Positions 1-9,200 of a stretch of DNA of 20,508 nt are shown here, in pieces. The first letter of the stretch is position 1. Each line of letters begins with the position of its first letter. The notes under the pieces are model-generated. The model was not told where the DNA came from and made no database searches. It was given only the letters and a program-made list of their open reading frames with translations. The DNA lies in the IMG/VR virus record IMGVR_UViG_3300017956_000178, positions 1 to 20,508 of that record; one strand, written 5' to 3'. The translations under genes were made by a program, and so were the position numbers. The DNA comes from a virus.

Positions 1-1098
1 ACGATTATCTATAGAGATGCTGATGGTAATGAAGTTCCAGCTAATGCAGAAGGTGCTTCAACTACAAATGTAGAAAGATCAGCTTCACCTTTAGAAGATA
101 AAAAACTTGGTCCACATGGGCAAGAGCAAAGATTTCCAAGAGAAACAGTTGATTATCTTATAAGAAGAGCTGAACCTTATGCAAGTGAAGCAGCTGTTGG
201 TGGTTTGACAGATTTTGTAAGAGGTTATATAGAATTATCTCATGATAAGCAGGATTACAATGTTTATACAGACATGGTTATACCTGGACCTAATGGAGAA
301 AAGTTAAAACTGGAAGCATATAATGGTAAAGATGACCAGCTAAGTTTGTTTAATCCAGTGTATAGAGATCAAATATTATCGATAGCAGATCCTACAAAAA
401 TAAAAATACAAGAAGTTTATCATTTTTCACCTCAAGCTGCGTATAGATTTTTTGATACAACATCAGCAATAAACTATTTGAATAATCAATTTTCATTTGA
501 GTCTTTTACTCCAGAAACTGTTTTTTATGTTTTACCTGTTTTTGAAGATTTATTAAGAGCAAGCCAGCTTGATATATCAAATAGAGTTAGAAGAAGTAAT
601 TATTCTTATAAATTACAAGGACAGAATCTAAGAATATTTCCAAAACCTTCAAATGATAATCCTATGAATTTGTTTATAAAATTTTCTTTTCCATCTAATC
701 CGTATAAACCATCATTACCTTATGATGATGCTTCAATTGATGGTGTTTCAAATTTATCTAATGTTCCTTTTGGAAATATACAATATAGTAAAATAAATCA
801 AATGAGTCGTCAATGGATAAGGCAATATACATTTGCTCTTTGTAAAGAAACGTTAGGACTTGTAAGATCAAAATTCAGTTCAGTGCCAATTCCAGGAAGT
901 GAATTGCAAATGAATGGTTCAGACTTAATAAGTCAAGGTCGAGAAGATAAGCAGCGTTTATTAGATAGTTTATCCTCGACTTTAGAAAAGTTAACATATC
1001 AAAAGCTTTTAGAGGCAGATGCAGCGCAAGCTGAGTCTATGCTAAATATTTTAAAGAAAATACCAGTTCCTAACGGAAGAGCAATAATTATAGGATAA
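1..1098 (+). CDS. gp13-like neck (head completion) protein, 5' partial
   Basis: The reading frame is open from the first base, so the gene starts upstream and 365 codons are visible; TTG at 205 is an internal codon, not a start. The C-terminal third resembles T4 gp13: a W-(I/V)-R-Q-Y-T-x-A-L-C-K-E-x-L-G stretch (about 811-855), then a P-G-x-E-L-Q-M-N-G-x-x-L-I-x-Q-G-R-E-D-K segment, and a short hydrophobic end (AIIIG) like the T4 ILVG end. T4 gp13 (309 aa) joins gp14 to form the neck that closes the filled head and receives the tail. The next gene is gp14-like and begins four bases later, which supports the call. The visible part already exceeds T4 gp13 in length, so it carries extra N-terminal sequence. 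The family is recognised from motif memory; the missing start hides the true length. Confidence 0.8.
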   Translation, partial: TIIYRDADGNEVPANAEGASTTNVERSASPLEDKKLGPHGQEQRFPRETVDYLIRRAEPYASEAAVGGLTDFVRGYIELSHDKQDYNVYTDMVIPGPNGEKLKLEAYNGKDDQLSLFNPVYRDQILSIADPTKIKIQEVYHFSPQAAYRFFDTTSAINYLNNQFSFESFTPETVFYVLPVFEDLLRASQLDISNRVRRSNYSYKLQGQNLRIFPKPSNDNPMNLFIKFSFPSNPYKPSLPYDDASIDGVSNLSNVPFGNIQYSKINQMSRQWIRQYTFALCKETLGLVRSKFSSVPIPGSELQMNGSDLISQGREDKQRLLDSLSSTLEKLTYQKLLEADAAQAESMLNILKKIPVPNGRAIIIG

Positions 1099-1102
1099 AA
1101 AA

Positions 1103-1759
1103 ATGGCTAGATTATTTGTCGGACAAAGAGAAGTTGATTTTTTTGCAGATATTACAAAAGAAATTATTAAAGACGTTGCAGGTCAAAAAATATATTATTA
1201 TACAGTAAGAAATGATATATCTGAAGTGCATGAAATGTATGAAGAGTCGATAGATAAAATTTTTAATCCGCCTATTGAAATAGAATGTCTTGTTGAATGG
1301 CAACCTTCAGAAACAAAAACAACAAAATTTGGTACAGAATATATTAAAACATTAAGTATTTATATGCAATATAGAGACTTATTGGATAGAAATATTGACT
1401 TTAAGAAAGGTGACTATTTTTCTTATGGTTCTTATTTCTTTGAAGCTACATCAATAATTTATGATAAGCTAATTTATGGACAAATTGAAAGAATAGCGTC
1501 GATGAAAGTTACTGGGAAACAAACACGTCTTAATCAAATCAATGTTAGACCTCATGGACCTATTGATGAATGGTATTCAGACCAAGATGCAATTCAAACA
1601 ACATTTGAACAACAAAGAGGAACAAATGACGCTGATATAAGACGATTGAGAAAAGATGGTGTTTTAGAAGATCCTATTACAGGACCTAAAAAAGTTGCAC
1701 CTGATGGCACTGTTAAAAGTATCAACGGAATAGGATCTTCTTTTTATGGAGATGAATAA
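1103..1759 (+). CDS. gp14-like neck protein
   Basis: This 218-aa protein has a short N-terminal segment and a central part (about residues 98-145) with F-K-K-G-D-Y-F, a Y-F-F-E-A turn, then G-Q-I-E-R-I and a K-V-T-G-K-Q motif. The same order occurs in T4 gp14 (EGDLIYF, LFEI, GQNAIRKITAGKF). T4 gp14 (256 aa) builds the neck with gp13, and here it directly follows a gp13-like gene with a four-base gap. The start ATG is preceded by AGGA at 1092-1095, seven bases upstream, inside the end of the previous gene. The C-terminal tail (residues 170-218) is polar and rich in Gly, Asp and Lys, probably flexible. The call rests on weak sequence similarity plus strong position; a different head-tail connector is possible but less likely. 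Confidence 0.75.
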   Translation: MARLFVGQREVDFFADITKEIIKDVAGQKIYYYTVRNDISEVHEMYEESIDKIFNPPIEIECLVEWQPSETKTTKFGTEYIKTLSIYMQYRDLLDRNIDFKKGDYFSYGSYFFEATSIIYDKLIYGQIERIASMKVTGKQTRLNQINVRPHGPIDEWYSDQDAIQTTFEQQRGTNDADIRRLRKDGVLEDPITGPKKVAPDGTVKSINGIGSSFYGDE

Positions 1760-2982
1760 TGAGCACAAAGTTTAATTTAGATTCTAAAAACAGATATGCA
1801 CCAACAGGTTACGAAGGTGAGAACATACCTGATTATGTAATTCCATCATGCGGTTTAGAAGACTTAGATAAAGCTGTCTTTAATTTATTTGATAAAGATA
1901 TTCCTCTTTATTATATGCTGCAAGAAGAACAAAGAAAAATACCCGTTATATTTGCGACAGGTGAAAGATTTGCATTAATACAAAGAAAAGAGCCTATTAT
2001 TGACAGAAATGGTACTCACGTTTTACCACTTATATCTATAACTAGAAATAATATCGATCAAATTCCACAAAAAGGAATTGCTAATAATCAAATGTTTCCA
2101 CATGTCATAACAAAAAGAATTTCAGAAAAAGACCTGGCTTTTAGACAAAACAAAAATATAGAAAATCTTTCAAATATAAATGGTGAAGATTTACAAAATA
2201 ATGCTGATTTATCTTTAAAGCCAAGAATAGATAAAAACATAATCGAAACTATTGAAATGCCTCCTGTAAAATATTTTGGAGCAAGTTATGAGATTACAAT
2301 CTGGTCATCTTTTACGCAACAAATGAACGAAATATTAGAAACAATAATGAGTGCTTACACGCTTAATCCTGGTCATCAATTTAAAATAGAAAGTGACAAA
2401 GGATATTGGTTTAGCGCTTTTGTTGATTCTTCGCTAAGTCCAGATACAAATTATGCAGACTTTACAGATGCTGAGCGCTATATTAAATATAGCATGACAA
2501 TATCAGCAACAGGCTATATTATTTCTCCAAATATTTTAGGTGGAAAAACAGCACTAAGATCTTTTAGAAGTGCTGCTGAAGTTTCTTTTGAAGTTGCTAC
2601 AGACTTTGTTGATTTAGAACCAAGAAGCCTTGGCGGAGTAGTTGATTCGAATCCAGATGCACACATTTTAGATGATTTAGCAACAGAATATTCTTATATT
2701 CCTGCGCAAAGAATAGGTCAAAATAGCGCAAATAATATTAATGATTTGTTAGATACTGATTCTTCTAAAGGAAGCGCAATAAATAAAAACGAAAAAGATT
2801 ACACATCAGACTTTGTTGGAGCAAGAGGGTCTGACTATAAAAATAATAAAAAAGTTTTTATGAGAAATAGTGAAGGAAAATTAATTCCTGTTGGTGTTAA
2901 ATCAAGCAAAGGCAAAGGAGAAACTGTATATGATTCAAGATTTGCTGAGGTTTTGTTTAATATTTCAACAAATAAAGAATAA
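1759..2982 (+). CDS. gp15-like tail terminator / tail completion protein
   Basis: The protein is 407 aa. In T4, gp15 forms the hexamer that caps the finished sheath and tube and binds the neck. Shared features are K-I-P-V-I-F-A-T-G-E-R-F near residue 60 (T4 has RVPITYASKEHF), a LPLIS(I)TR segment near residue 95, and Y-E-I-T-I-W-S-S-F-T-Q-Q-M near residue 177 followed by an amphipathic helix (T4 has YELSIFTRYEDDM). The core ends near residue 255 (SATGYIISPN), while T4 gp15 is 272 aa. About 150 extra residues follow, polar and Lys/Asn-rich, with a short ordered-looking end (KVFMRNSEGK, YDSRFAEVLF). The ATG overlaps the upstream stop by one base (TAATG), with GGAG just upstream, so translation is probably coupled to the gp14-like gene. 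Confidence 0.8.
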   Translation: MSTKFNLDSKNRYAPTGYEGENIPDYVIPSCGLEDLDKAVFNLFDKDIPLYYMLQEEQRKIPVIFATGERFALIQRKEPIIDRNGTHVLPLISITRNNIDQIPQKGIANNQMFPHVITKRISEKDLAFRQNKNIENLSNINGEDLQNNADLSLKPRIDKNIIETIEMPPVKYFGASYEITIWSSFTQQMNEILETIMSAYTLNPGHQFKIESDKGYWFSAFVDSSLSPDTNYADFTDAERYIKYSMTISATGYIISPNILGGKTALRSFRSAAEVSFEVATDFVDLEPRSLGGVVDSNPDAHILDDLATEYSYIPAQRIGQNSANNINDLLDTDSSKGSAINKNEKDYTSDFVGARGSDYKNNKKVFMRNSEGKLIPVGVKSSKGKGETVYDSRFAEVLFNISTNKE

Positions 2983-3002
2983 TTAAGATAGATACTGATA
3001 TT

Positions 3003-3010
3003 TATAAATT
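3003..3010 (+). promoter_or_regulatory. candidate T4-type late promoter box (TATAAATT)
   Basis: TATAAATT differs at one base from the T4 late -10 consensus TATAAATA and ends 28 bases before the first sheath start, in the 56-base gap after the gp15-like gene. The same octamer also occurs inside the first gene near 606, so alone it is weak in such AT-rich DNA. Its intergenic placement ahead of a gene needing high expression is the main support. Confidence 0.4.
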
Positions 3011-3038
3011 GAATAAGATTAATTAGGAGCATAGAATT

Positions 3039-6000
3039 ATGGCTGAACAGACATTTAAGTCTCCAGGGTTTTTTGAAAGAGAAATAGAAGTTATTTCTCG
3101 TCCTCTTTCACGAAATTTAAGCACCCCTGTAGGAGTTATTGGCCCGGCAGAAAAAGGACCAGCTTTTGTCCCGACAACAGTAACAAGTAGCGAAGAATTT
3201 ATTAGAATTTTTGGTGCCCCTGACCAAAATAGATCAGCAGCTCACTCTGTTGTTGAATACTTTGCAAATAGCGGCCGAGCTGCAACTTTTTGTAGAATAC
3301 TAGGAACAGGAACATCTTCAGCAAACGGAAGCGTTGGATACGCAGGCTTTAAAGTTCAAGGAACAGCAGAATCAGGAGATGATGCTGCAACTAGAGCACA
3401 TGGCGCTGTTCAGTTTATTGTTGCAGATCACTTAGTTAATAATGCAGAACATGTTACACTAGGTATCATTAATGACAACGATTCCATCACAACTCAAATG
3501 GATGAGGATCCGTCAGATAATGATCTTACTAATGATAATAAAACCGATAACCAAATACAATTAGTTCGTGCTATGATTTTTATGCACAAAGATTATACCT
3601 TGAGAATAGGACCTTCAGCGGACATTGCTGTTAATGATACAGCAACTTTATCTAATGATGGTTTATTTGATTTGCATATTGTAAAATCAGATGGTACTGT
3701 TGCTAAGTCATTTAGTGTTTCATTAGATCCAAGCAGTCCTTCTTATATTAGTAAAGTTTTAAATACAGATTCTTTTGCTTTTGATACAAAGTTTCACTTT
3801 TTATATGCAGACTTTCCGGTAGACGACCAAATTGCAACTGTTAATACTGCTAATGAATCTGTTGCTGTTGTTAGAGGTAATAATACTCACATGAATAACT
3901 TTGGAGACTTTTCTTCAAGATTCTCAGCGCCTCAAACAACTTCTTTTATTTCGCAACCTTTCGGTAAAACAGAATACGATCTATTTCATGTTGAATCATT
4001 AGACGATGGATCTTATGCTAGCAGCAAATATAAACTATCAATTGCTGACTTAAGAGCTTCAACAGAAAAAAATTATAAGTTTGGAACATTTACAGTTCAA
4101 TTAAGAGACTTGAAAGATACAGATGATAATCCTATTATTTATGAATCTTATAGCAGATGTAGTCTAGATCCAAATTCAAAAAACTTTGTTGCAAGAATGA
4201 TTGGTGATCAAAAAATTAAATTATCTTTAGATGTAGATGACGAAGACGAAAAGAGACTAGTAAGAGAGGGAACTTTCCCGAATAAATCAACAAGAGTTAG
4301 AGTCGTAATGTCAGATAGCGTACTTCGTGGTGAAGTTCCTGATGAAGCTCTTCCTTTTGGATTTAGAGGTATTCCTGCGCTAAGAACAACACCTGACGGT
4401 AAAGACGGAGGTGCAAATCAAGTTCCTTTTGTTACAGGAAAAGTCGTAGATATAACAGGTGCAGCTAATAAACTAGGCTCAGCAATATTACCTCCTTTGC
4501 CTTTTAGATCAAAAGTAACTCGCGGTGATATGAAAAATGCAAGTGGACAATATTTTCAAAAATATTTCGGTCAATCTTTGAATGACACCACAAGAGCAAA
4601 AATCACAAGCGAATCAGTCAAGACAAACTTCTATTGGGGTCTTTTCAATATGCAAGTAACTGATATTGATAATCCTAATAAAGAGTCTGACGTTTCTAGA
4701 TATTCAAGACTTACGGAAAATTTGTGTAAATTGCTTACAAATCATAGCACACTCAAGTTTGATGGAGCAGATGCTGACAAATTTAATAATAATAAGTTTA
4801 CTTTAGCAAAAGTTTCTTTTCCTTATGCAGATCTTGCCAGCGTAACAGGTTCTTCACTAGATGCATTTTTAGAAGCAGCTTATATTAGAAACGCTGATGT
4901 TGATGGACTAAATAATATGTATGACTCTGTTAATCATACAATTAATATGGCACACGCCAAAGATCCTTTTGATGCTGAAGATGCTGTCGAAGATAATTTT
5001 GATATTAGAGTAACAATGGCAAAAATGTTAAATGAAGATCCTGTTAAGTTTAACAAGTATAGTTTGATGGCCAAGTTTACAGCTCCTTTCTTTGGCGGTT
5101 TTGATGGCGTTAATATTCTTAATAGAGACTCTTTTTACTTTACAGATAGATCTTCTTCACAAGACGAAAATGGTCATGCAGCGCCAGGAGGATTTTCAAG
5201 CGGGTTAACTCTTACAAATTATTTTGCTGATCCTATGCAGGGTGAAAGATTAAATAATAATTCTGTAGTATCATACCAGAACGCTGTAAGATTAATGACA
5301 GATGAGTTAATTGTTGATACAAATATTTTAATTGTGCCAGGAATTAGAGAATCTTTAATTACAGACTTTGCTGCAAGAAGAGTAAAAGAGTATGGCAAAG
5401 CAATTTATCTGATGGATATACCTCATTACACAAGTTCTTCAGAGAGAATTTATGTTTCATCTAACGGTATTGCATCTGGTAGAGCTGATGTTGATGTTAC
5501 TTCATCTACATTTGATTTAAGAGAAGTTGATTCATCATATGTAGCAACATATTTCCCAGATGTTGTTATGATTGATAGAGGTGATGATGCAACAGCTTCT
5601 TTAACAAATCAAAGAACTGTTAGAGTTCCGTCATCTGTTGTTGCACTAGGTGCTATGGCTAAGTCAGATGCTGCTACAAGAAGTCCTTGGTTTGCGCCTG
5701 CAGGATTTTCTCGTGGAGCCTTAAGTTCTGTAAGGTCTACAGATGTAAGATTAAACGCAGCAGATCGTGATACACTCTATGAAGCAAGAATTAATCCTAT
5801 CGCAAACTTCCCCAATAATCAATTCGTAATTTTTGGTCAAAAGACATCACAAATTGCTAGAACATCTTTGGACAGAGTTAACGTAAGACGTCTTATGATT
5901 TACATTAAGCGTAGAATTCAAAAGATTGCACAAAGTCTTTTATTTGAGCAAAATGATTCTGTAACAAGAACTAGATTTATTGACGCTACTAGCGAAATTC

Positions 6001-6185
6001 TTCAGGCAGTACAGATTGGCCAAGGTATAGAGGACTATAGAGTTATAATGGATGATACAAACAATTCTGCTGAAGATGTTGATAACAATAGATTAAATGG
6101 ACAAATTATTGTTGTTCCGACCCGCGCTGTTGAGTTTATTGCAATGGACTTTGTAATTACAAATAGCGGCGTAGAATTCCCATAA
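3039..6185 (+). CDS. contractile tail sheath protein, paralog 1 (gp18-like)
   Basis: At 1048 aa this is much longer than T4 gp18 (659 aa). It opens with the usual sheath arm (SPGFFEREI), then V-I-G-P-A-E-K-G-P-A-F-V-P near residues 33-45. The sheath hallmark G-G-F-D-G-V-N lies near residue 686. Further on come PWFAPAGFSRG near residue 885 and FGQKT followed by LDRVNVRRL near 932-950. It ends with VEFIAMDFVITN, the strand that in contractile sheaths augments a neighbouring subunit. The extra length is a middle insertion (about residues 100-400) with two copies of an LDPxS-(Y/F)-(I/V) motif, likely surface domains. AGGAG sits nine bases before the ATG. It would polymerise around the tube and contract to drive injection. 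The family call is very safe; which copy is the major sheath is not known. Confidence 0.95.
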   Translation: MAEQTFKSPGFFEREIEVISRPLSRNLSTPVGVIGPAEKGPAFVPTTVTSSEEFIRIFGAPDQNRSAAHSVVEYFANSGRAATFCRILGTGTSSANGSVGYAGFKVQGTAESGDDAATRAHGAVQFIVADHLVNNAEHVTLGIINDNDSITTQMDEDPSDNDLTNDNKTDNQIQLVRAMIFMHKDYTLRIGPSADIAVNDTATLSNDGLFDLHIVKSDGTVAKSFSVSLDPSSPSYISKVLNTDSFAFDTKFHFLYADFPVDDQIATVNTANESVAVVRGNNTHMNNFGDFSSRFSAPQTTSFISQPFGKTEYDLFHVESLDDGSYASSKYKLSIADLRASTEKNYKFGTFTVQLRDLKDTDDNPIIYESYSRCSLDPNSKNFVARMIGDQKIKLSLDVDDEDEKRLVREGTFPNKSTRVRVVMSDSVLRGEVPDEALPFGFRGIPALRTTPDGKDGGANQVPFVTGKVVDITGAANKLGSAILPPLPFRSKVTRGDMKNASGQYFQKYFGQSLNDTTRAKITSESVKTNFYWGLFNMQVTDIDNPNKESDVSRYSRLTENLCKLLTNHSTLKFDGADADKFNNNKFTLAKVSFPYADLASVTGSSLDAFLEAAYIRNADVDGLNNMYDSVNHTINMAHAKDPFDAEDAVEDNFDIRVTMAKMLNEDPVKFNKYSLMAKFTAPFFGGFDGVNILNRDSFYFTDRSSSQDENGHAAPGGFSSGLTLTNYFADPMQGERLNNNSVVSYQNAVRLMTDELIVDTNILIVPGIRESLITDFAARRVKEYGKAIYLMDIPHYTSSSERIYVSSNGIASGRADVDVTSSTFDLREVDSSYVATYFPDVVMIDRGDDATASLTNQRTVRVPSSVVALGAMAKSDAATRSPWFAPAGFSRGALSSVRSTDVRLNAADRDTLYEARINPIANFPNNQFVIFGQKTSQIARTSLDRVNVRRLMIYIKRRIQKIAQSLLFEQNDSVTRTRFIDATSEILQAVQIGQGIEDYRVIMDDTNNSAEDVDNNRLNGQIIVVPTRAVEFIAMDFVITNSGVEFP

Positions 6186-6199
6186 GAAGTATAGTTATA

Positions 6200-6207
6200 G
6201 ATAAATG
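6200..6207 (+). promoter_or_regulatory. weak late-promoter-like box (GATAAATG)
   Basis: GATAAATG differs at two bases from TATAAATA and ends 22 bases before the second sheath start, within the 44-base gap between the two sheath genes. It is listed mainly because its position matches the other boxes; read-through from upstream could equally express this gene. Confidence 0.2.
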
Positions 6208-6229
6208 AATTTAACAGGAGAAATATAAT

Positions 6230-9200
6230 ATGGCTGGACAAGGCTCAGCGAGAGTAACACTACGTGAAATCGACTTATCACAAGTTAGAAATCCTCAAGA
6301 ACTGCCTCAAGGCGTTCCAGCTGCTGTTGTTGGCCCTGCGAGAAAAGGTCCAGCCTTTGTTCCGCAAACATTTGCCAATATGCAGCAGTTTAATGAAAAA
6401 TTTGGGTCAATGATTGAAAACAATAGAGAAAGCAACTCAAATCTATTCGCACCTCTAGCACTTAACGAATGGATGCGTAACTCCAAAGCAGGTACATATC
6501 TTAGAGTTTTAGGCGTAGGTAACGGTTTAAAAAGCGATAGCTACGGCAAAGTAGGTGAAGCTGGATTTGTTGTTGGTCAAGAATTAGTTCAAGAATCAAG
6601 CTCAGATGTAGGAAAAGTTAATAAAAATAAATGGGCAAACATCACAGATAATGATATATCAAGAGAGAAGGCAACAACAAATGCTAGAACTTATATGCTT
6701 GGCTGCTTTATGCAAGATGCTGTAGGATCTGACTTTCTTGCTGACGCTGGCGTTCAAATAACGCCTTCAGGAGCAAGAATTAGCAATCCAATAGTTGTAG
6801 ATAATACTGCACAAGCAGGTGACACAATACAAATACTTGTTCCACATGAAGTTTTAAGTGCAACAGATGACGAATCATTTACAAATCCTGCTAACACAGA
6901 TGTTACTTTGGTAATAAAGTTAGTTAATGCTTTAGCTAATGATATAACTACTCTAAACGATAATGAAATTGAAATATTATTTGATAATAATCAACACACT
7001 ATAGCTACTAGAATTAGAGCAGCTTTAGGTCACTTACTGTTGCAAGCTAAAACTGACGACTTTCAGTATAATAAATTATCTTTTAAACCTGGAAAAGTTT
7101 TTGGATCTTCTATTGGTGCAGCAGGAACTGCAACAATTACAGAATTAATTCTAAGAACAAATATTTCTGAAGGTAGTAATGTAACGATAAGTCAAACAGT
7201 AGGTGCAGGCAATAAAGCAACATTAATGAATGTTAATGAAGCTGCAAATGCACTGAACCCATATACGAGAAGCTTTTCTGATGCTTCAAAAGCAGCACCT
7301 ATTATAAGAGGAATGCTAATGGCTCCCCAAGGTGTTGTTATAACAATGGAGCCTAATTCTAATTTAGGTGATTATACGCATGCATCTGTTGCAACTGACA
7401 CTCAAATAAGAAGTGAAGTTAATGCTAAAACTTTTGGGAATGATGAGGATGCAAATTTAATTGGGTATATGATAGGCGACGTTGATTTAACAGACCAGTC
7501 ATTTAAACTAATTCTTAACGGTTTTTCAAATACTAACAAGCCTGCAGTAATTACATGTTCTTTTGATCCAGACTCTACGACTTATATATCAAAAGTTTTA
7601 AATACAGACCCGACCAAAATTGAAGAGTTTGGTCACTATTTATACTTGCATTTAGATGTAGATAAAAATGTTGCAGTTCCTTCAAACGATGGTCTTGAAA
7701 GAGATGGTGCACAATTAGCAGGGAATTATGCAAACATGATAGGCTTCTTGCTTACAGGTGCAAAAGGTCATGCTGATAGTGATCCTTCGCAGCCTGATTA
7801 CGAAAGCTTTGATACAAGATTTAAAACAGCTAGTTCTCCTTGGATTGTTTCTCAGTTTTATTCAGGAAGTGATTCTGCTTTAAGACCTGATACAGCATCA
7901 GCAGGAAGTGCTTATAAACTATTTAAATTGCATGCGCTTGATGATGGTGAAATAGGTAATTCTCAATTTAGAGTTTTAGTGAGCAATTTAAGATATGTAA
8001 GTAGCACAGAGTTTGGATCTTTTGATTTAACCCTTGAAGCTTTTGATTCAGATCCTATCGCGGGTGAAGCTCTTGCAAGTTGGAAAAATCTTACTTTGGA
8101 TCCAAATAGCAGAAACTTTATTGGTCGTGTTATTGGTGATAAGCACACATATTTTGACTTTGACAGAGATCTAAACAAACAAAGACTTGTTGAAGAAGGT
8201 TTATATGAAGTTAGAAATAATTTTGTAAGAGTAGAACTTTCAAGTGATCTAGTTTCTGAAAATGTACCTGTTGATGCATTGCCATCGGGTTTCCAAAGTT
8301 TAACGCACTTGCATACAGCAACTGATCCTACACATGCTGTAAAGAATTTTGTTGAAGATGCTGGTGGAGCTTTGGCTGCAGGTAATCATGTCTTTAAAAA
8401 CACTGACAATTCAAAGCAAAGCATTTTAAATGAAGCAGTAACTTTGCCTGTTGACTATGTTAAATCAATCAATAGAATGGTCGCATCAGAAGAAGAAGCT
8501 GATTCTATTTTGCCTTGGGGTGTTAAGCTATCTGTAAGAGAAAATGGTGATGCTGAGAACAAAGAGCTAGTTGAGCAAGTATTTAATAAAGCAGTTTATA
8601 GTTTGACAAAATATTTGCCTGCGTTAGATGCAAACCCTGCGTCACTTTCTGGTGACGATGCTGATGGTTTCCAAAAATCAATGTTTTCTTTAGAGAAGGT
8701 GCATATTCCTTCTGCAAGTCTAGATAGTGATGTTATTAGTACTTGGAATGGCGCTAAATATGTTAAGGGTGGTGGTGATAATCCATTAGATCTAGATAGT
8801 GGTTCAAGATTTGTTAATATTTCTAAGGACGCAAAAGGCGGAAATTCAAAGTATCTTAAGTTCCGTTGTATAATGCAGGGTGGTTTTGATGGTGTTAATA
8901 TTTTTGACAAAGAAAAGGCTTCATTATCTGGTGTTGCATCTCTTAGAGAAGGTGCAGATGAAACAGGAACACAGAAGTTTACAGGACCTACTGTTTCTTC
9001 ATATCAAAGAGCAATTGATGTTTTAAGTGACAAATCAGCAACTGAATTTCAGGTTTTAGCTATTCCTGGACAAAGAACTGCAGAAGTTACAAATTATGCA
9101 ATTGATGCTTGTGAAGATAGGTTTGATGCATTGTTTGTAATGGATATTGAGCCAGTTGATGGTAGCACAATTTTGATTGAAGATGATCTTAGAAAGCCAA

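Noticed and set aside
606-613. TATAAATT inside the gp13-like gene as a promoter
   Set aside because: It is inside a coding frame with no gene start at a suitable distance downstream; AT-rich chance match.
205-1098. A complete gene starting at TTG 205
   Set aside because: The frame is open back to base 1 with protein-like sequence, and no ribosome site precedes 205; this is the inside of a truncated gene.
8596-8910. Reverse-strand open frame of 104 codons within sheath 2
   Set aside because: It is antisense to the GGFDG region, which is conserved in the sense frame in all three paralogs; no independent evidence.
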